The position numbers and the translations under genes are program-made. The notes under the pieces were generated by a model that saw only the letters and a list, made by a program, of their open reading frames with translations, was not told the DNA's origin and searched no databases. This document shows, piece after piece, positions 25,150 to 35,458 of a stretch of 64,000 bases of DNA (positions within the stretch are counted from its first letter, which is position 1; each line of letters opens with the position of its first letter). The stretch comes from an uncultured Microbacteriaceae bacterium (lineage in GTDB: Bacteria > Actinomycetota > Actinomycetes > Actinomycetales > Microbacteriaceae): contig CAKUJB010000001.1 in the NCBI GenBank assembly GCA_934661165.1, positions 14,738 through 78,737 of the forward strand, written 5' to 3'.

Positions 25150-25815
25150 GTGCGCGAAGTGTTCCAGCAGGAGCTCAGCGAGGTGCAGGCCCGCCTCGTC
25201 GAGCTCGCGACCCTTGTGGCCGACTCCATCGAGGACGCCGCGAAGGCGTTCGACGAGTCCGACATCACCCTCGCCGAGCGCGTCATCGCGGGCGACCGCG
25301 TCATCGATGCGGCCACCGCGACCCTCGACGAGCTCGCGATCGACATCCTCGCGAGGCAGCAGCCGGTCGCTCGCGACCTCCGGATCGTCGTGAGCGCGCT
25401 GCGCATCAGCGCATCCCTGGAGCGGATGGGCGACATGGCCGGTCACATCGCGCAGCTCGCCCGCTACCGATTCCCCGAGAAGGTCGCCCGTAAGTCGCTG
25501 CGTCCCCACTTCGAGGAGCTCGGCGCGATCGACACCGCGATCGCGCGCCGCCTCATCCGCCTGCTCGAGACGAACGACGTCAAGATCGCGCGGGAGATCC
25601 AGCGCGAGGACGACAAGGTCGACGCGCTGCGCGAGGCCGTGCTCGAGCGCATGCTCGGCGAGAAGTGGAAGGGCGAGCCGATGGACACGGTGGATGCGAC
25701 GCTCGCCTCGCGCTACTACGAACGATTCGCCGACCACGCGGTCAAGATCGCGAAGAAGGTCGAGTACCTGCGCGACGGCGAGTGGGTGCGTCCGGGCGAC
25801 GAGCCCGCCGCCTGA
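25150..25815 (+). CDS. phoU: Phosphate transport regulator PhoU
   Basis: The 221-residue all-helical protein has two three-helix repeats, each with the metal-binding E-x3-D pattern (around ERMGDMAGH and YERFADHAVKI). PhoU links PstB to the sensor kinase and represses the Pho response when phosphate is plentiful. The start is chosen at GTG 25150 because AGAGAGG (25134-25140) lies nine bases upstream and the protein then begins MREVFQQEL as in relatives. ATG 25120 is an alternative that adds ten residues. Confidence 0.93.
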   Translation: MREVFQQELSEVQARLVELATLVADSIEDAAKAFDESDITLAERVIAGDRVIDAATATLDELAIDILARQQPVARDLRIVVSALRISASLERMGDMAGHIAQLARYRFPEKVARKSLRPHFEELGAIDTAIARRLIRLLETNDVKIAREIQREDDKVDALREAVLERMLGEKWKGEPMDTVDATLASRYYERFADHAVKIAKKVEYLRDGEWVRPGDEPAA

Positions 25816-25833
25816 GTCGCGCGCGACCGGCCG

Positions 25834-26763
25834 CTACACCGGCAGGTGGACGAGCGGGTCGACGGCCACCGCGACGAACACGAGCGCGAGGTACGAGTTC
25901 GAGCCGTGGAACAGCCGCATCGGCTTCACCTCGGCATCGCGCAGCGCCGTCGCGTACAGGACGTGGGCCTCGATGATGAACCAGGCGCCGGCGAGCGCGG
26001 CCGCCGCGGTGTAGATCCAGCCCATGCCGCCGACGGGGACGAGCAGCAGCGAGCAGATGACGGTCGCCCAGGCGTAGAGGATGATCTGCAGCCCGACGAC
26101 CTGGTCGTTCCGGACGACGGAGAGCATGGGCACCCCGGCCGCGCGGTAGTCCTCGCGATAGCGCATGGACAGCGGCCAGTAGTGGGGCGGGGTCCAGAGG
26201 AAGATGACTCCGAAGAGGATGAGCGGCTCCCAGGTCAGTCCCCCGGTGACCGCCGACCACCCGATGAGCACCGGCATGCAGCCCGCGGCCCCGCCCCAGA
26301 CGATGTTCTGCGGCGTCCGGCGCTTGAGGAGCATCGTGTACACGAGCACGTAGAACGCGATCGCCGCGACGGCGAGGACCGCCGGCAGCCAGCCGGTGAG
26401 CAGCCACAGCCAGGCGGTCGCGACGACGCCGAGGACCCAGGCGAAGACGATCGCCTCGCGGTCCCCGATCGACCCGATGGCGAGCGGTCGCGACTTCGTG
26501 CGGCTCATGAGCCTGTCGATGTCGCGGTCGAACCACATGTTGAAGGCGTTCGCAGAACCGGCGGCCAGCGTGCCGCCGACGAGCGTCGCGAGCACGAGCC
26601 GGAGGTCGGGGACGCCCCGGGCGGCGAGGAACATGACCGGCACCGTCGTGATGAGCAGCAGCTCGATGACGCGGGGCTTGGTGAGCGCGACGAAGGCCCG
26701 CACCCGGGCGAGACCGGTCGCTCGGACCCCGGTCGTCGGTTCCGAGATCAGGGTCTGAGTCAC
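25834..26763 (-). CDS. ctaB: Heme O synthase (protoheme IX farnesyltransferase)
   Basis: The 309-residue UbiA-family prenyltransferase has about nine helices. It adds a farnesyl group to heme B. The Asp-rich motif NMWFDRDID (near residue 75) and the region [17 protein letters not shown] carry the conserved binding residues. It supplies ctaA, whose gene lies 7 kb away on the other strand. The start is GTG 26763, seven bases after TAGACT; the longer upstream reading is not supported. Confidence 0.95.
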   Translation of the reverse strand: MTQTLISEPTTGVRATGLARVRAFVALTKPRVIELLLITTVPVMFLAARGVPDLRLVLATLVGGTLAAGSANAFNMWFDRDIDRLMSRTKSRPLAIGSIGDREAIVFAWVLGVVATAWLWLLTGWLPAVLAVAAIAFYVLVYTMLLKRRTPQNIVWGGAAGCMPVLIGWSAVTGGLTWEPLILFGVIFLWTPPHYWPLSMRYREDYRAAGVPMLSVVRNDQVVGLQIILYAWATVICSLLLVPVGGMGWIYTAAAALAGAWFIIEAHVLYATALRDAEVKPMRLFHGSNSYLALVFVAVAVDPLVHLPV

Positions 26764-26770
26764 GTGCCGC

Positions 26771-26776
26771 AGTCTA
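26771..26776 (-). promoter_or_regulatory. Leaderless -10 (TAGACT) of ctaB
   Basis: TAGACT on the minus strand is seven bases before the GTG at 26763, within a 52-bp divergent region. Confidence 0.6.
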
Positions 26777-26801
26777 CGCCGCGCAGCTGAGCGCCCCCGT
26801 C

Positions 26802-26807
26802 TAGGAT
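26802..26807 (+). promoter_or_regulatory. Leaderless -10 (TAGGAT) of the pentose-phosphate operon
   Basis: TAGGAT is eight bases before the GTG of tkt at 26816. Confidence 0.55.
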
Positions 26808-26815
26808 GGGGGATC

Positions 26816-28867
26816 GTGGCATCGCTGAGCTGGACCGACATCGACAGGCGGGCGGTCGACACCGCCAGGATCCTCGCGGCCGACGCCGTCGAGCGCGCGG
26901 GAAGCGGCCATCCGGGGACCGCGATGAGCCTCGCGCCCGCGGCGTATCTCCTCTACCAGCGGATCATGCGCCACGACCCGGCGGCGCCCGAGTGGATCGG
27001 CCGGGATCGCTTCATCCTGTCGGCCGGCCACGCGAGCCTCACGCAGTACATCCAGCTCTACCTCGGCGGGTTCGGCCTCGAGCTCGAGGACCTCGAGGCG
27101 CTGCGCACGCTCGGCTCCAAGACCCCGGGCCACCCCGAGTACCGGCACACGGCGGGGATCGAGATCACAACGGGACCGCTGGGCACCGGCATCGCCTCCG
27201 CCGTCGGCTTCGCGTACGCGGCGCGGTACGAGCGCGGCCTCTTCGACCCGCAGGCCGCCCCGGGCACGAGCCCCTTCGACCACTTCATCTACGTGATTGC
27301 CGGTGACGGCGATCTCCAGGAGGGCGTGTCGGCGGAGGCCTCGAGCCTCGCGGGGCACCAGCGCCTCGGCAACCTCATCGCGATCTACGACTCGAATCGG
27401 ATCTCGATCGAGGGCGACACCGACGTCTCCTTCACCGAGGACGTCGTCGCCCGCTACCGGGCGTACGGCTGGCAGGTCATCGAGGTCGACTGGCTGCGCA
27501 CCGGCGAATACTCGGAGGACGTCCACGCGCTGCACGACGCGATCGTCGACGCGCAGGACGATTTCGGTCGCCCCTCCCTCATCGTGCTCAAGACGATCAT
27601 CGGCTGGCCGGCACCGGCGAAGCGGGGCACGGAGTCGGTCCACGGCGCCGCGCTCGGCGCGGACGAGGTCGCCGCGACGAAGGCGCTGCTCGGCTTCGAC
27701 CCGGCGCGCGACTTCGACGTCGAGCCCGAGGTCCTCGCGCACACGCGGGCGCTCGCCGCTCGCGGCGCGCGCGCTCGCGCGGACTGGCAGGCCGAGTTCG
27801 ACGCCTGGTCCGCGGCGAACCCCGAGCGCCGGGCGCTCCTCGACCGGCTCGAGGCGGGCGAGCTCCCCGACGGGCTCGACGCCGTGCTGCCGACGTGGGA
27901 GCAGGGCGCGTCCGTCGCGACGCGGGCCGCGAGCGGCAAGGTCATCAACGCCCTCGCCCCCGTGCTGCCCGAGCTCTGGGGCGGCTCGGCCGATCTCGCC
28001 GGCTCGAACAACACGACGATCACCGGCGCCCCCTCGTTCCTGCCCATCGGCCGCTCGACCGAGGAGTGGACCGGATCGCCGTACGGCCGCGTGCTGCACT
28101 TCGGCATCCGCGAGTTCGCGATGGGCACGATCCTCAACGGCATCGTGCTCCACGGCCCGACGCGGCCGTTCGGCGGCACATTCCTCATCTTCAGCGACTA
28201 CATGCGCCCGGCCGTCCGACTCGCGGCGCTCATGGGCATCCCGTCGATCTTCGTCTGGACTCACGACTCGGTCGCGCTCGGCGGCGACGGTCCCACGCAC
28301 CAGCCCATCGAGCACCTCGCGGCGCTCCGGGCGATCCCGGGGCTCGACGTCATCCGGCCCGCGGATGCCAACGAGACCGCATGGGCCTGGCGCACCATGC
28401 TCGAGCGTCGCGGCGGCCCCGCCGGCATCGCGCTGTCGCGGCAGAACCTCCCCGTCGTGACCACGGGCGAGCAGACGGCTCGTGGCGCCTATGTCCTCGC
28501 CGACGCCGCCGACGGGCAGCCCCAGGCCATCGTCATCGCGACGGGCTCCGAGGTGCAGCTCGCGCTCGAGGCCCGTGACGTGCTCGCGGCCGAGGGCATC
28601 GGCGTCCGCGTCGTGTCCGCGCCCTGCCTCGAGTGGTTCGAGGAGCAGGACGAGGCCTACCGGGAGTCGGTGCTGCCGACGGCCACCACCGCCCGCGTCT
28701 CGGTCGAAGCGGGACTCGCGCTCAGCTGGCACCGCTATGTCGGCAGCCGCGGCCGCACCGTCTCGATCGAGCACTTCGGCGCGTCGGCGGACGGCGCGCA
28801 GCTCCTGCGGGAGTTCGGCATCACCACGGAGGCCGTCGTCGCGGCGGTGAAGGAGGCACTCGGATGA
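26816..28867 (+). CDS. tkt: Transketolase
   Basis: The 683-residue thiamine-diphosphate enzyme moves two-carbon units in the pentose-phosphate pathway. The N-terminal [13 protein letters not shown] segment (about residues 29-41) and the ThDP-binding GDGDLQEG motif (near residue 163) are intact. Central pyrimidine-binding and C-terminal domains are complete. The start is GTG 26816. It is the first gene of tkt-tal-pgi-zwf-opcA-pgl. Confidence 0.97.
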   Translation: MASLSWTDIDRRAVDTARILAADAVERAGSGHPGTAMSLAPAAYLLYQRIMRHDPAAPEWIGRDRFILSAGHASLTQYIQLYLGGFGLELEDLEALRTLGSKTPGHPEYRHTAGIEITTGPLGTGIASAVGFAYAARYERGLFDPQAAPGTSPFDHFIYVIAGDGDLQEGVSAEASSLAGHQRLGNLIAIYDSNRISIEGDTDVSFTEDVVARYRAYGWQVIEVDWLRTGEYSEDVHALHDAIVDAQDDFGRPSLIVLKTIIGWPAPAKRGTESVHGAALGADEVAATKALLGFDPARDFDVEPEVLAHTRALAARGARARADWQAEFDAWSAANPERRALLDRLEAGELPDGLDAVLPTWEQGASVATRAASGKVINALAPVLPELWGGSADLAGSNNTTITGAPSFLPIGRSTEEWTGSPYGRVLHFGIREFAMGTILNGIVLHGPTRPFGGTFLIFSDYMRPAVRLAALMGIPSIFVWTHDSVALGGDGPTHQPIEHLAALRAIPGLDVIRPADANETAWAWRTMLERRGGPAGIALSRQNLPVVTTGEQTARGAYVLADAADGQPQAIVIATGSEVQLALEARDVLAAEGIGVRVVSAPCLEWFEEQDEAYRESVLPTATTARVSVEAGLALSWHRYVGSRGRTVSIEHFGASADGAQLLREFGITTEAVVAAVKEALG

Positions 28868-29964
28868 CCACGCCCACCAGGGCCCTGCGCGATCTCGGGG
28901 TGAGCATCTGGCTCGACGACCTGTCGCGCGAGCGCATCGCCTCCGGCGGCCTCGCCGAGCTCGTCCGCACCCGCGACGTCGTCGGCGTCACGACCAACCC
29001 GACGATCTTCGCGGCCGCGATCTCGAAGGGCGAGCAGTACGCGGCCCAGCTCGCCGACCTCGCCGCGGAGGGGCTCGACGCCGAGGACGCCGTCTTCCGC
29101 ATCACGACCGATGACGTGCGCGCCGCCTGCGACGTGCTGCGACCGGTCTTCGACGCGACCGACGGCCTGGACGGCCGGGTCTCCATCGAGGTCTCCCCCG
29201 ACCTCGCCTTCGACACCGCCGGCACGATCGCCCAGGCGTTCGAGCTGTGGGCGGCGGTCGACCGCCCGAACGCGATGATCAAGATCCCCGCCACCGCGCC
29301 GGGGATCCCCGCGATCACCGAGGTGCTCGGCCGCGGCATCCCGGTCAATGTGACCCTCATCTTCTCGCTCGACCGCTACGCCGAGGTCGTCGACGCCTAT
29401 CTCGCGGGGCTCGAGCTCGCGCGTGCGAACGGGCACGACCTCGCGAGCATCCGCAGCGTCGCCTCCTTCTTCGTCTCGCGCGTCGACACCGAGGTCGACC
29501 GGCGCCTGGGCGAGACCCACCCCGAGCTGCGATCGCGCGCCGGCATCGCGAATGCGCGTCTGGCCTATGACGCCTACCAGCGAGCATTCGCCGGCGAGCG
29601 CGCGCAGGCCCTGCTCGAGGCAGGCGCACATCGCCAGCGCCCGCTCTGGGCCTCGACGGGCGTGAAGGATCCCGCGCTGCCCGACACGCTCTACGTCACG
29701 GAGCTCGCGGTCGCCGACACGGTGAACACGATGCCGGAGAAGACGCTCGAGGCGACGTTCGACCACGCGCCGGTCCGCGGCGACGCCGTGACCGGCGCGG
29801 TCGACGAGGCGCACGAGGTCCTCGAGTCGCTCGCCGCCGCCGGCATCGACATCGACGAGGTCACGGCGCTCCTCGAGCGCGAGGGCGTCGACAAGTTCAT
29901 CGTCTCCTGGCACGAGCTGCTCGAGACCGTCCGCCAGGCGCTCGCCGCCGCGAAGGCGCGTTGA
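28864..29964 (+). CDS. tal: Transaldolase
   Basis: The 366-residue TIM-barrel enzyme has its Schiff-base lysine at K140 (NAMIKIPAT). It exchanges three-carbon units between sedoheptulose 7-phosphate and glyceraldehyde 3-phosphate. The length is that of the longer actinobacterial class. Its ATG overlaps the tkt stop (ATGA). Confidence 0.97.
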   Translation: MTTPTRALRDLGVSIWLDDLSRERIASGGLAELVRTRDVVGVTTNPTIFAAAISKGEQYAAQLADLAAEGLDAEDAVFRITTDDVRAACDVLRPVFDATDGLDGRVSIEVSPDLAFDTAGTIAQAFELWAAVDRPNAMIKIPATAPGIPAITEVLGRGIPVNVTLIFSLDRYAEVVDAYLAGLELARANGHDLASIRSVASFFVSRVDTEVDRRLGETHPELRSRAGIANARLAYDAYQRAFAGERAQALLEAGAHRQRPLWASTGVKDPALPDTLYVTELAVADTVNTMPEKTLEATFDHAPVRGDAVTGAVDEAHEVLESLAAAGIDIDEVTALLEREGVDKFIVSWHELLETVRQALAAAKAR

Positions 29965-29965
29965 G

Positions 29966-31513
29966 ATGACCGTCCGCATCGTCGCGACCGGCGCCGCGGC
30001 CGAGGCGGTCGCCCGCGTCGTCCCGCAGCTCGTGAGCGATCTCGTCGCGAGCCGGCTCCTCGCGCAGGACGAGACGCTCTGGGGCCGCGAGGCGGAGGCC
30101 GAGGCGCGCAATCGTCTCGGATGGACCGAGGCGATCTCCGTCTCCCGGCAGCTCGTGGACGACATCGTCGCGCTTCGCGAGCGACTCACGGGACTCGGCG
30201 TCGATCGGATCGTGCTGTGCGGCATGGGCGGATCCTCGCTCGCCCCCGAGGTCATCACCGGCACATACGGCGCCCCGCTCGTCGTGCTCGACTCGACGCA
30301 CCCCGCGCAGGTCGTCGCCGCGATCGTCGAGCTCGAGCGCACCGCGGTCGTCGTCGCCTCGAAGTCGGGCTCGACGCTCGAGACCGACAGTCAGAAGCGC
30401 GCCTTCGAGGCGGCATTCCGCGCGGCGGGCATCGACCCGGTCGACCGGGTCATCGTGGTGACCGATCCGGGCTCGCCGCTCGACGTCGCGGCTCGCGCCG
30501 ACGGCTATCGCGTCTTCAACGCCGACCCGAACGTCGGCGGACGCTACAGCGCGCTCACAGCATTCGGCCTCGTCCCGGCGGGACTCGCCGGCGTCGACGT
30601 CGACGAGCTCCTCGACGAGGCCGAGGCGGTCGCCCTCGAGCTCGCGCTCGACGCGCCGACCAACCCTGGCCTCATCCTCGGGGCCGTCATCGCGGGCACG
30701 CGGCCGCTCAAGGACAAGCTCGGGATCGTCGCGGACGGCACCCACATCCTCGGCTTCGGCGAATGGGCGGAGCAGCTCATCGCGGAATCCACCGGCAAGG
30801 AGGGCAGCGGCATCCTCCCCGTCGTGCTCCGCCCGGACTCCCCCGAGGTGCGCGCGGGCCTCTCCGACCTGCAGATCGTGCGCCTCGTCGGCCGGTACGA
30901 GGACACGCGGGAGGTGCTCGAGGGCGAGGTCGAGATCGCCGGCACCCTCGGCGCGCAGCTCCTCGTCTGGGAGGTCGCGACCGCGGTGGCCGGTCGCCTG
31001 CTCGGGACGAACCCCTTCGACCAGCCGGATGTCGAATCCGCGAAGGCGGCGGCCCGCGCTCTCATCGACGAGCTCGCCGAGCCGCCCGCGGGCCTGCCCG
31101 TCGACGCGGCCGGCGCGGAGCTCAACGAGCTGCTCGGCAGCGTCCCAGACGACGGCTACCTCGCGATCCACGCCTACCTCGACCGGGAGACGGATCCCGG
31201 GTTCGCCGAGCTCCGGGACCGGATCGCCGCGAAGATCGGCCGGCCGGTCACGTTCGGCTGGGGCCCGCGCTTCCTCCACTCCACGGGGCAGTACCACAAG
31301 GGCGGCCCGCGCACCGGCGTCTTCCTCCAGCTGCTCGCGCCGACGGCGACCGAGCTGGCCATCCCGGGTCGGGAGTTCGGCTTCGGTCGCCTCATCGCGG
31401 CCCAGGCCGCGGGCGACGCCTCCGTGCTGCGCGAGCACGGCCGTCCGGTCCTCGCACTCGAGCTGCCGGACGCGGAGGTCGGACTCCGACGGCTGCTGGA
31501 GCTCGTGGGCTGA
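29966..31513 (+). CDS. pgi: Glucose-6-phosphate isomerase
   Basis: The 515-residue SIS-fold enzyme interconverts glucose 6-phosphate and fructose 6-phosphate. The sugar-phosphate motif VVASKSGSTLETDSQ lies near residues 130-144, with GMGGSSLAPEV earlier. It belongs to the divergent type found within actinobacterial zwf operons, where it may favour carbon cycling into the pentose pathway. It starts one base after tal. Confidence 0.93.
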   Translation: MTVRIVATGAAAEAVARVVPQLVSDLVASRLLAQDETLWGREAEAEARNRLGWTEAISVSRQLVDDIVALRERLTGLGVDRIVLCGMGGSSLAPEVITGTYGAPLVVLDSTHPAQVVAAIVELERTAVVVASKSGSTLETDSQKRAFEAAFRAAGIDPVDRVIVVTDPGSPLDVAARADGYRVFNADPNVGGRYSALTAFGLVPAGLAGVDVDELLDEAEAVALELALDAPTNPGLILGAVIAGTRPLKDKLGIVADGTHILGFGEWAEQLIAESTGKEGSGILPVVLRPDSPEVRAGLSDLQIVRLVGRYEDTREVLEGEVEIAGTLGAQLLVWEVATAVAGRLLGTNPFDQPDVESAKAAARALIDELAEPPAGLPVDAAGAELNELLGSVPDDGYLAIHAYLDRETDPGFAELRDRIAAKIGRPVTFGWGPRFLHSTGQYHKGGPRTGVFLQLLAPTATELAIPGREFGFGRLIAAQAAGDASVLREHGRPVLALELPDAEVGLRRLLELVG

Positions 31514-33051
31514 TGCCGGCGGAGATCGCCGCCGGGCGCAACCCCCTGCGCGTCGAGGCGGACCGCCGGCTCGGGCGCATCGCGGGCCCGAGCTCGCTCA
31601 TCATCTTCGGCGTCACCGGCGACCTCAGCCGGAAGAAGCTGCTGCCCGCCGTCTACGATCTCGCGAATCGCGGTTTGCTCTCCCCCGGGTTCGGGCTCGT
31701 CGGCTTCGCCCGGCGCGACTGGGACGACGCGACCTTCACCGAGGTCGTGCACGAGGCGGTGCGGCGCCATGCGCGCACGCACTTCGACGAGGAGGTCTGG
31801 CGCCAGCTCGCGAAGGGCATCCGCTTCGTCTCCGGCGAGTTCGACGACGCCGACGCGTTCGCGCGACTTCGCCACACGGTCGAGCGGCTCGACCGCGACC
31901 GCGGCACGATGGGCAACCACGTCTTCTACCTGTCGATCCCGCCGAAGTCGTTCCCGGTCGTGACGGAGCGGCTGCGCGACTCCGGACTCGCGAGCCCCGC
32001 GAACGGTCAGTGGCGACGGGTCGTCGTCGAGAAGCCGTTCGGCAGCGATCTGCGCACGGCGCGCGAACTCAACGACGTCGTCGGCTCCGTCTTCCCACCC
32101 GACTCCGTCTTCCGCATCGACCACTATCTCGGCAAGGAGACGGTGCAGAACATTCTCGCGCTGCGCTTCGCGAACGAGCTGTTCGAGCCGCTGTGGCGCG
32201 CGGAGCACGTCGATCACGTGCAGATCACCATGGCCGAGGACGTCGGCGTCGGCGGCCGCGCCGGCTATTACGACGGCGTCGGCGCCGCCCGCGACGTGAT
32301 CCAGAATCACCTGCTCCAGCTGCTCGCGCTCACCGCGATGGAGGAGCCGGTGTCGTTCGCTGCGAAGCATCTGCGCGCCGAGAAGGAGAAGGTGCTGTCG
32401 GCGGTGCGGCTGCCGACCGATCTCGGGCGGTACACCGCTCGGGGTCAGTACCGCGGCGGTTGGCAGGGCGGCGAGCAGGTCGTCGGCTTCCTCGAGGAAG
32501 CGGGCATGCACCCGCAGTCGACGACCGAGACGTACGCCGCGATGCGACTCGACATCGACACGCGCCGCTGGGCCGGTGTCCCCTTCTACCTTCGCACCGG
32601 CAAACGGCTCGGCCGCCGCGTCACGGAGATCGCGGTCGTCTTCAAGCGCGCCCCGCAGTACCTCTTCGACGCCGCGCAGACGACGGCGCTCGGATCGAAT
32701 GCGCTCGTCATCCGCGTGCAGCCCGACGAGGGCGTGACGATCCGATTCGGTTCGAAGGTCCCCGGCGCGGGGATGCAGGTGCGGGACGTCACGATGGACT
32801 TCGGCTACGGGCACGCGTTCACGGAGCAGAGCCCGGAGGCCTACGAGCGGCTCATCCTCGACGTGCTGCTCGGCGACCCGCCGCTGTTCCCCCGGCACGA
32901 GGAGGTCGAGCTGTCCTGGCAGATTCTCGACCCGATCGAGGAGTTCTGGGCGACGCAGGGGCAGCCCGAGCAGTACCGCCCCGGGACCTGGGGGCCGTCC
33001 TCCGCGGACCGGCTCATGGCGGCCGACGGCCGCAGCTGGAGGCTGCCATGA
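31513..33051 (+). CDS. zwf: Glucose-6-phosphate 1-dehydrogenase
   Basis: The 512-residue enzyme reduces NADP while oxidising glucose 6-phosphate. The coenzyme motif is GVTGDLSRKKL (about residues 33-43) and the catalytic motif RIDHYLGKE is near residue 200. The ATG overlaps the pgi stop (TGATG). OpcA, encoded next, is the known actinobacterial assembly or activation partner. Confidence 0.97.
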   Translation: MPAEIAAGRNPLRVEADRRLGRIAGPSSLIIFGVTGDLSRKKLLPAVYDLANRGLLSPGFGLVGFARRDWDDATFTEVVHEAVRRHARTHFDEEVWRQLAKGIRFVSGEFDDADAFARLRHTVERLDRDRGTMGNHVFYLSIPPKSFPVVTERLRDSGLASPANGQWRRVVVEKPFGSDLRTARELNDVVGSVFPPDSVFRIDHYLGKETVQNILALRFANELFEPLWRAEHVDHVQITMAEDVGVGGRAGYYDGVGAARDVIQNHLLQLLALTAMEEPVSFAAKHLRAEKEKVLSAVRLPTDLGRYTARGQYRGGWQGGEQVVGFLEEAGMHPQSTTETYAAMRLDIDTRRWAGVPFYLRTGKRLGRRVTEIAVVFKRAPQYLFDAAQTTALGSNALVIRVQPDEGVTIRFGSKVPGAGMQVRDVTMDFGYGHAFTEQSPEAYERLILDVLLGDPPLFPRHEEVELSWQILDPIEEFWATQGQPEQYRPGTWGPSSADRLMAADGRSWRLP

Positions 33052-33989
33052 GAGTCGATCTGCCGAACACGACGGTCGCCGCGATCTCGAAGGAGCTCGT
33101 GCGGCTGCGCGAGGAGGGCGGCGCGGTCGCCCTCGGGCGCGTGCTCACGCTCATCATCGTGACGAGCCCGAGCGAGGCGGAGGCCGCCATCGCGGCGGCG
33201 AACGCGGCCAGCCGCGAGCATCCGATGCGCGTCCTCGTCCTCATCGAGCCTGCCGAGGCGAGCGGCGCCGCGGCACGGGTCGATGCGGAGATCCGGGTCG
33301 GCGGCGACGCTGGCGCCAGCGAGGTCATCGTGCTGCGGGCGCACGGCGACGCCGCGAGCGATCCCGAGTCGCTCGTCACCGGTCTCCTGCTGCCCGATGC
33401 CCCGATCGTCGCCTGGTGGTCGTCTGCCGCCCCCGAGTGCGTCGCACGGTCGCCGATCGGCCGGATCGCGACCCGGCGCATCACCGACGTGAAGTCGACC
33501 GGCGGCACCGGCGAGACGCTCGCGGACCTCGCCGAGCACTTCACCCGGGGCGACACGGACCTCGCCTGGACACGGATCACGCTGTGGCGCTCGCAGCTCG
33601 CGGCGGTCCTCGACCAGCCGCCGTACGAGCCCGTCGAACGGATCGAGGTCGACGGCGCCGCCGACTCCGCGTCCGCGGTCCTGCTCGCTTCGTGGCTCGG
33701 CCTGGAGCTCGAGGCGCCCCTCGAACGCCACAGCAGGTACTCGCTCCAGGAGGGGTACGGTATCGCCTCCGTGACGCTGCATCGCGCGAGCGGCGCGATC
33801 GAGCTCACCCGCGTCACGGACGCCGCGGCGGAGCTCCGACAGCCTGGGCAGCCGGTCCACGAGGTCGCGCTGCCGCTGCGCACGACACGCGAGTGCCTGG
33901 CGGAGGAGCTGCGACGCCTGGACCCCGACGAGCTCTACGAACGCGTCCTGACGCTCGGGCTCGGCCCGACACGTACGGTGGACTCGTGA
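33048..33989 (+). CDS. opcA: Glucose-6-phosphate dehydrogenase assembly protein OpcA
   Basis: The 313-residue OpcA family protein begins MRVDLPNTTVAAISKELV and includes the family's PIVAWWSSAAP stretch near residue 120. Actinobacterial and cyanobacterial OpcA activate or assemble Zwf. The ATG overlaps the zwf stop, matching a stoichiometric partner. Confidence 0.94.
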   Translation: MRVDLPNTTVAAISKELVRLREEGGAVALGRVLTLIIVTSPSEAEAAIAAANAASREHPMRVLVLIEPAEASGAAARVDAEIRVGGDAGASEVIVLRAHGDAASDPESLVTGLLLPDAPIVAWWSSAAPECVARSPIGRIATRRITDVKSTGGTGETLADLAEHFTRGDTDLAWTRITLWRSQLAAVLDQPPYEPVERIEVDGAADSASAVLLASWLGLELEAPLERHSRYSLQEGYGIASVTLHRASGAIELTRVTDAAAELRQPGQPVHEVALPLRTTRECLAEELRRLDPDELYERVLTLGLGPTRTVDS

Positions 33990-34777
33990 GCAACGAACCC
34001 AGGGTGATCGTCCACGCGGACACGGAAGCGCTCCTGCAGGTCCACGCGCGCCGCTTCATCAAGCGGGCGCGGGGCGTCATGGCGGAGTTCGGAGAGTTCA
34101 CCGTCGCCCTCACGGGCGGCACGCTCGGCATCGCCTCGCTCGCGGCAGTTCGCGAGCATCCGGAATGCGACTCGATCGACTGGTCCAGGGTCAACGTGTG
34201 GTGGGGCGACGAGCGGTGGGTGCCACGCGCGCATCCCGACCGCAACGCGGTGCAGGCGCGGCAGGCGCTCCTCGACCACGTGCCGCTGGATCCCACGCGC
34301 GTGCATGAGTTCCCCGCCTCCGACGACGGGATCGACCTCGACGCGGGCGCGGAGCGCTACGCCGCGGAGCTGCGCGCCGCCGCCCCGCTCGGCCAGTCGC
34401 TCCCGGCCTTCGACGTCGTGTTCCTCGGCGTCGGCCCCGATGGGCACGTCGCGTCGATGTTCCCCGGCAGCGACGCCGTGCGCGAGCGCGTGCGCACGGT
34501 GCTCCCGATCCGCAACTCGCCGAAGCCGCCGCCAGAGCGGCTGACCCTGACCTTCCCGGTGATCAACTCGGCCGCCCGGGTCATCGTGCTCCTCGCGGGC
34601 GCGGAGAAGGCGGGCGCCCTCGGACTCGGGCTCGCGGGGGCGAGCGTCGACGAGGTGCCGCTCGCGGGCGTGCTCGGCCGGCGCAGCACACTCTTCCACG
34701 TCGACGCGAGCGCCGCCGCCCAGGTGCCGCCGTCGCTCATCGAGGGCGAGCAGTACTGGACCGCCTCCGACGACTGA
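33986..34777 (+). CDS. pgl: 6-phosphogluconolactonase
   Basis: The 263-residue NagB-fold enzyme hydrolyses the lactone made by Zwf. The family motif VWWGDERWVP is near residue 70 and FLGVGPDGHVASMFPG near residue 145. Its GTG start overlaps the opcA stop (GTGA). It is the last gene of the operon and faces rbpA. Confidence 0.95.
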   Translation: MSNEPRVIVHADTEALLQVHARRFIKRARGVMAEFGEFTVALTGGTLGIASLAAVREHPECDSIDWSRVNVWWGDERWVPRAHPDRNAVQARQALLDHVPLDPTRVHEFPASDDGIDLDAGAERYAAELRAAAPLGQSLPAFDVVFLGVGPDGHVASMFPGSDAVRERVRTVLPIRNSPKPPPERLTLTFPVINSAARVIVLLAGAEKAGALGLGLAGASVDEVPLAGVLGRRSTLFHVDASAAAQVPPSLIEGEQYWTASDD

Positions 34778-34797
34778 CGGGGGCGCCGGAACCCGGC

Positions 34798-35154
34798 TCA
34801 GTGACCGCCGCGGCGGTCCCGGACCTGCTGGAGCGCGTCCTGAAGGATCTGCGCCGCCTCCTGGTCGGTGCGGCGCTCCTTCACGTAGGCGAGGTGCGTC
34901 TTGTACGGCTCGTTCTTCGCGAGGCTCGGCGGGTGCTCGCGATCGCGGCCGGCCGGAAGCCCGCTCATCGGCGAGTCGATCGTCTCCGGGAGCTCCTCAT
35001 CGGGGAGATCGGCGGCGAAGTACCGGATCGTCTCGTTGCCCAGGGCGTCCCAGTACGAGACCGCGCGACGGTCCGCGGTGATCCCCCGGTCCTGCTCCCC
35101 CATCGGGCCGGCGCCGACGCGCGACCCACGAATAGCACTGCCCCCGACTGCCAA
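34798..35154 (-). CDS. rbpA: RNA polymerase-binding protein RbpA
   Basis: The 118-residue actinobacterial transcription factor stabilises open complexes with SigA. The N-terminal GGSAIRGSRVGAGPMGE and the central zinc-less core (YWDALGNETIRYFA) are typical. The start is TTG at 35154, preceded by AGGGGG at a spacing of about six. The TTG is required to give the conserved N-terminus. Confidence 0.94.
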   Translation of the reverse strand: MAVGGSAIRGSRVGAGPMGEQDRGITADRRAVSYWDALGNETIRYFAADLPDEELPETIDSPMSGLPAGRDREHPPSLAKNEPYKTHLAYVKERRTDQEAAQILQDALQQVRDRRGGH

Positions 35155-35193
35155 CGGAGCCCCCTTACGCTTCCTGTTGCGATGCTGCGGCCG

Positions 35194-35442
35194 TCAGACG
35201 ACGGCGAACTTGGTGATGAGGCCGAGCAGCACGATGCACACGAGCCAGGTCACCCCGAGCAGGATCGTGACCCGATTCAGATTCCGCTCGGCGACGCCGG
35301 AGGCGCCGAGGTTGGAGGTGACGCCGCCGCCGAACATGTCGGAGAGCCCACCGCCACGACCCTTGTGCAGCAGGATCATCAGGGTGAGCAGGAGGCTCGT
35401 GACCCCGAGCAGGATCTGGAGCACGACTTGCAGGACGCTCAT
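35194..35442 (-). CDS. secG: Protein-export membrane protein SecG
   Basis: The 82-residue protein has two helices, residues 3-24 and about 58-77. Between them is the SecG loop KGRGGGLSDMFGG. It is an accessory of the SecYEG channel. A TAAGCT element eight bases upstream suggests its own leaderless promoter within the gap-pgk-tpiA-secG-rbpA row. Confidence 0.95.
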   Translation of the reverse strand: MSVLQVVLQILLGVTSLLLTLMILLHKGRGGGLSDMFGGGVTSNLGASGVAERNLNRVTILLGVTWLVCIVLLGLITKFAVV

Positions 35443-35450
35443 GGTGATCT

Positions 35451-35456
35451 AGCTTA
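35451..35456 (-). promoter_or_regulatory. Leaderless -10 (TAAGCT) of secG
   Basis: TAAGCT on the minus strand is eight bases before the ATG at 35442, between the tpiA stop and secG. Confidence 0.45.
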
Positions 35457-35458
35457 CT

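Noticed and set aside
25816..25827. GTCGCGCGCGAC palindrome between phoU and ctaB as a terminator
   Set aside because: It has no loop and consists of alternating CG, which arises easily at this GC content.
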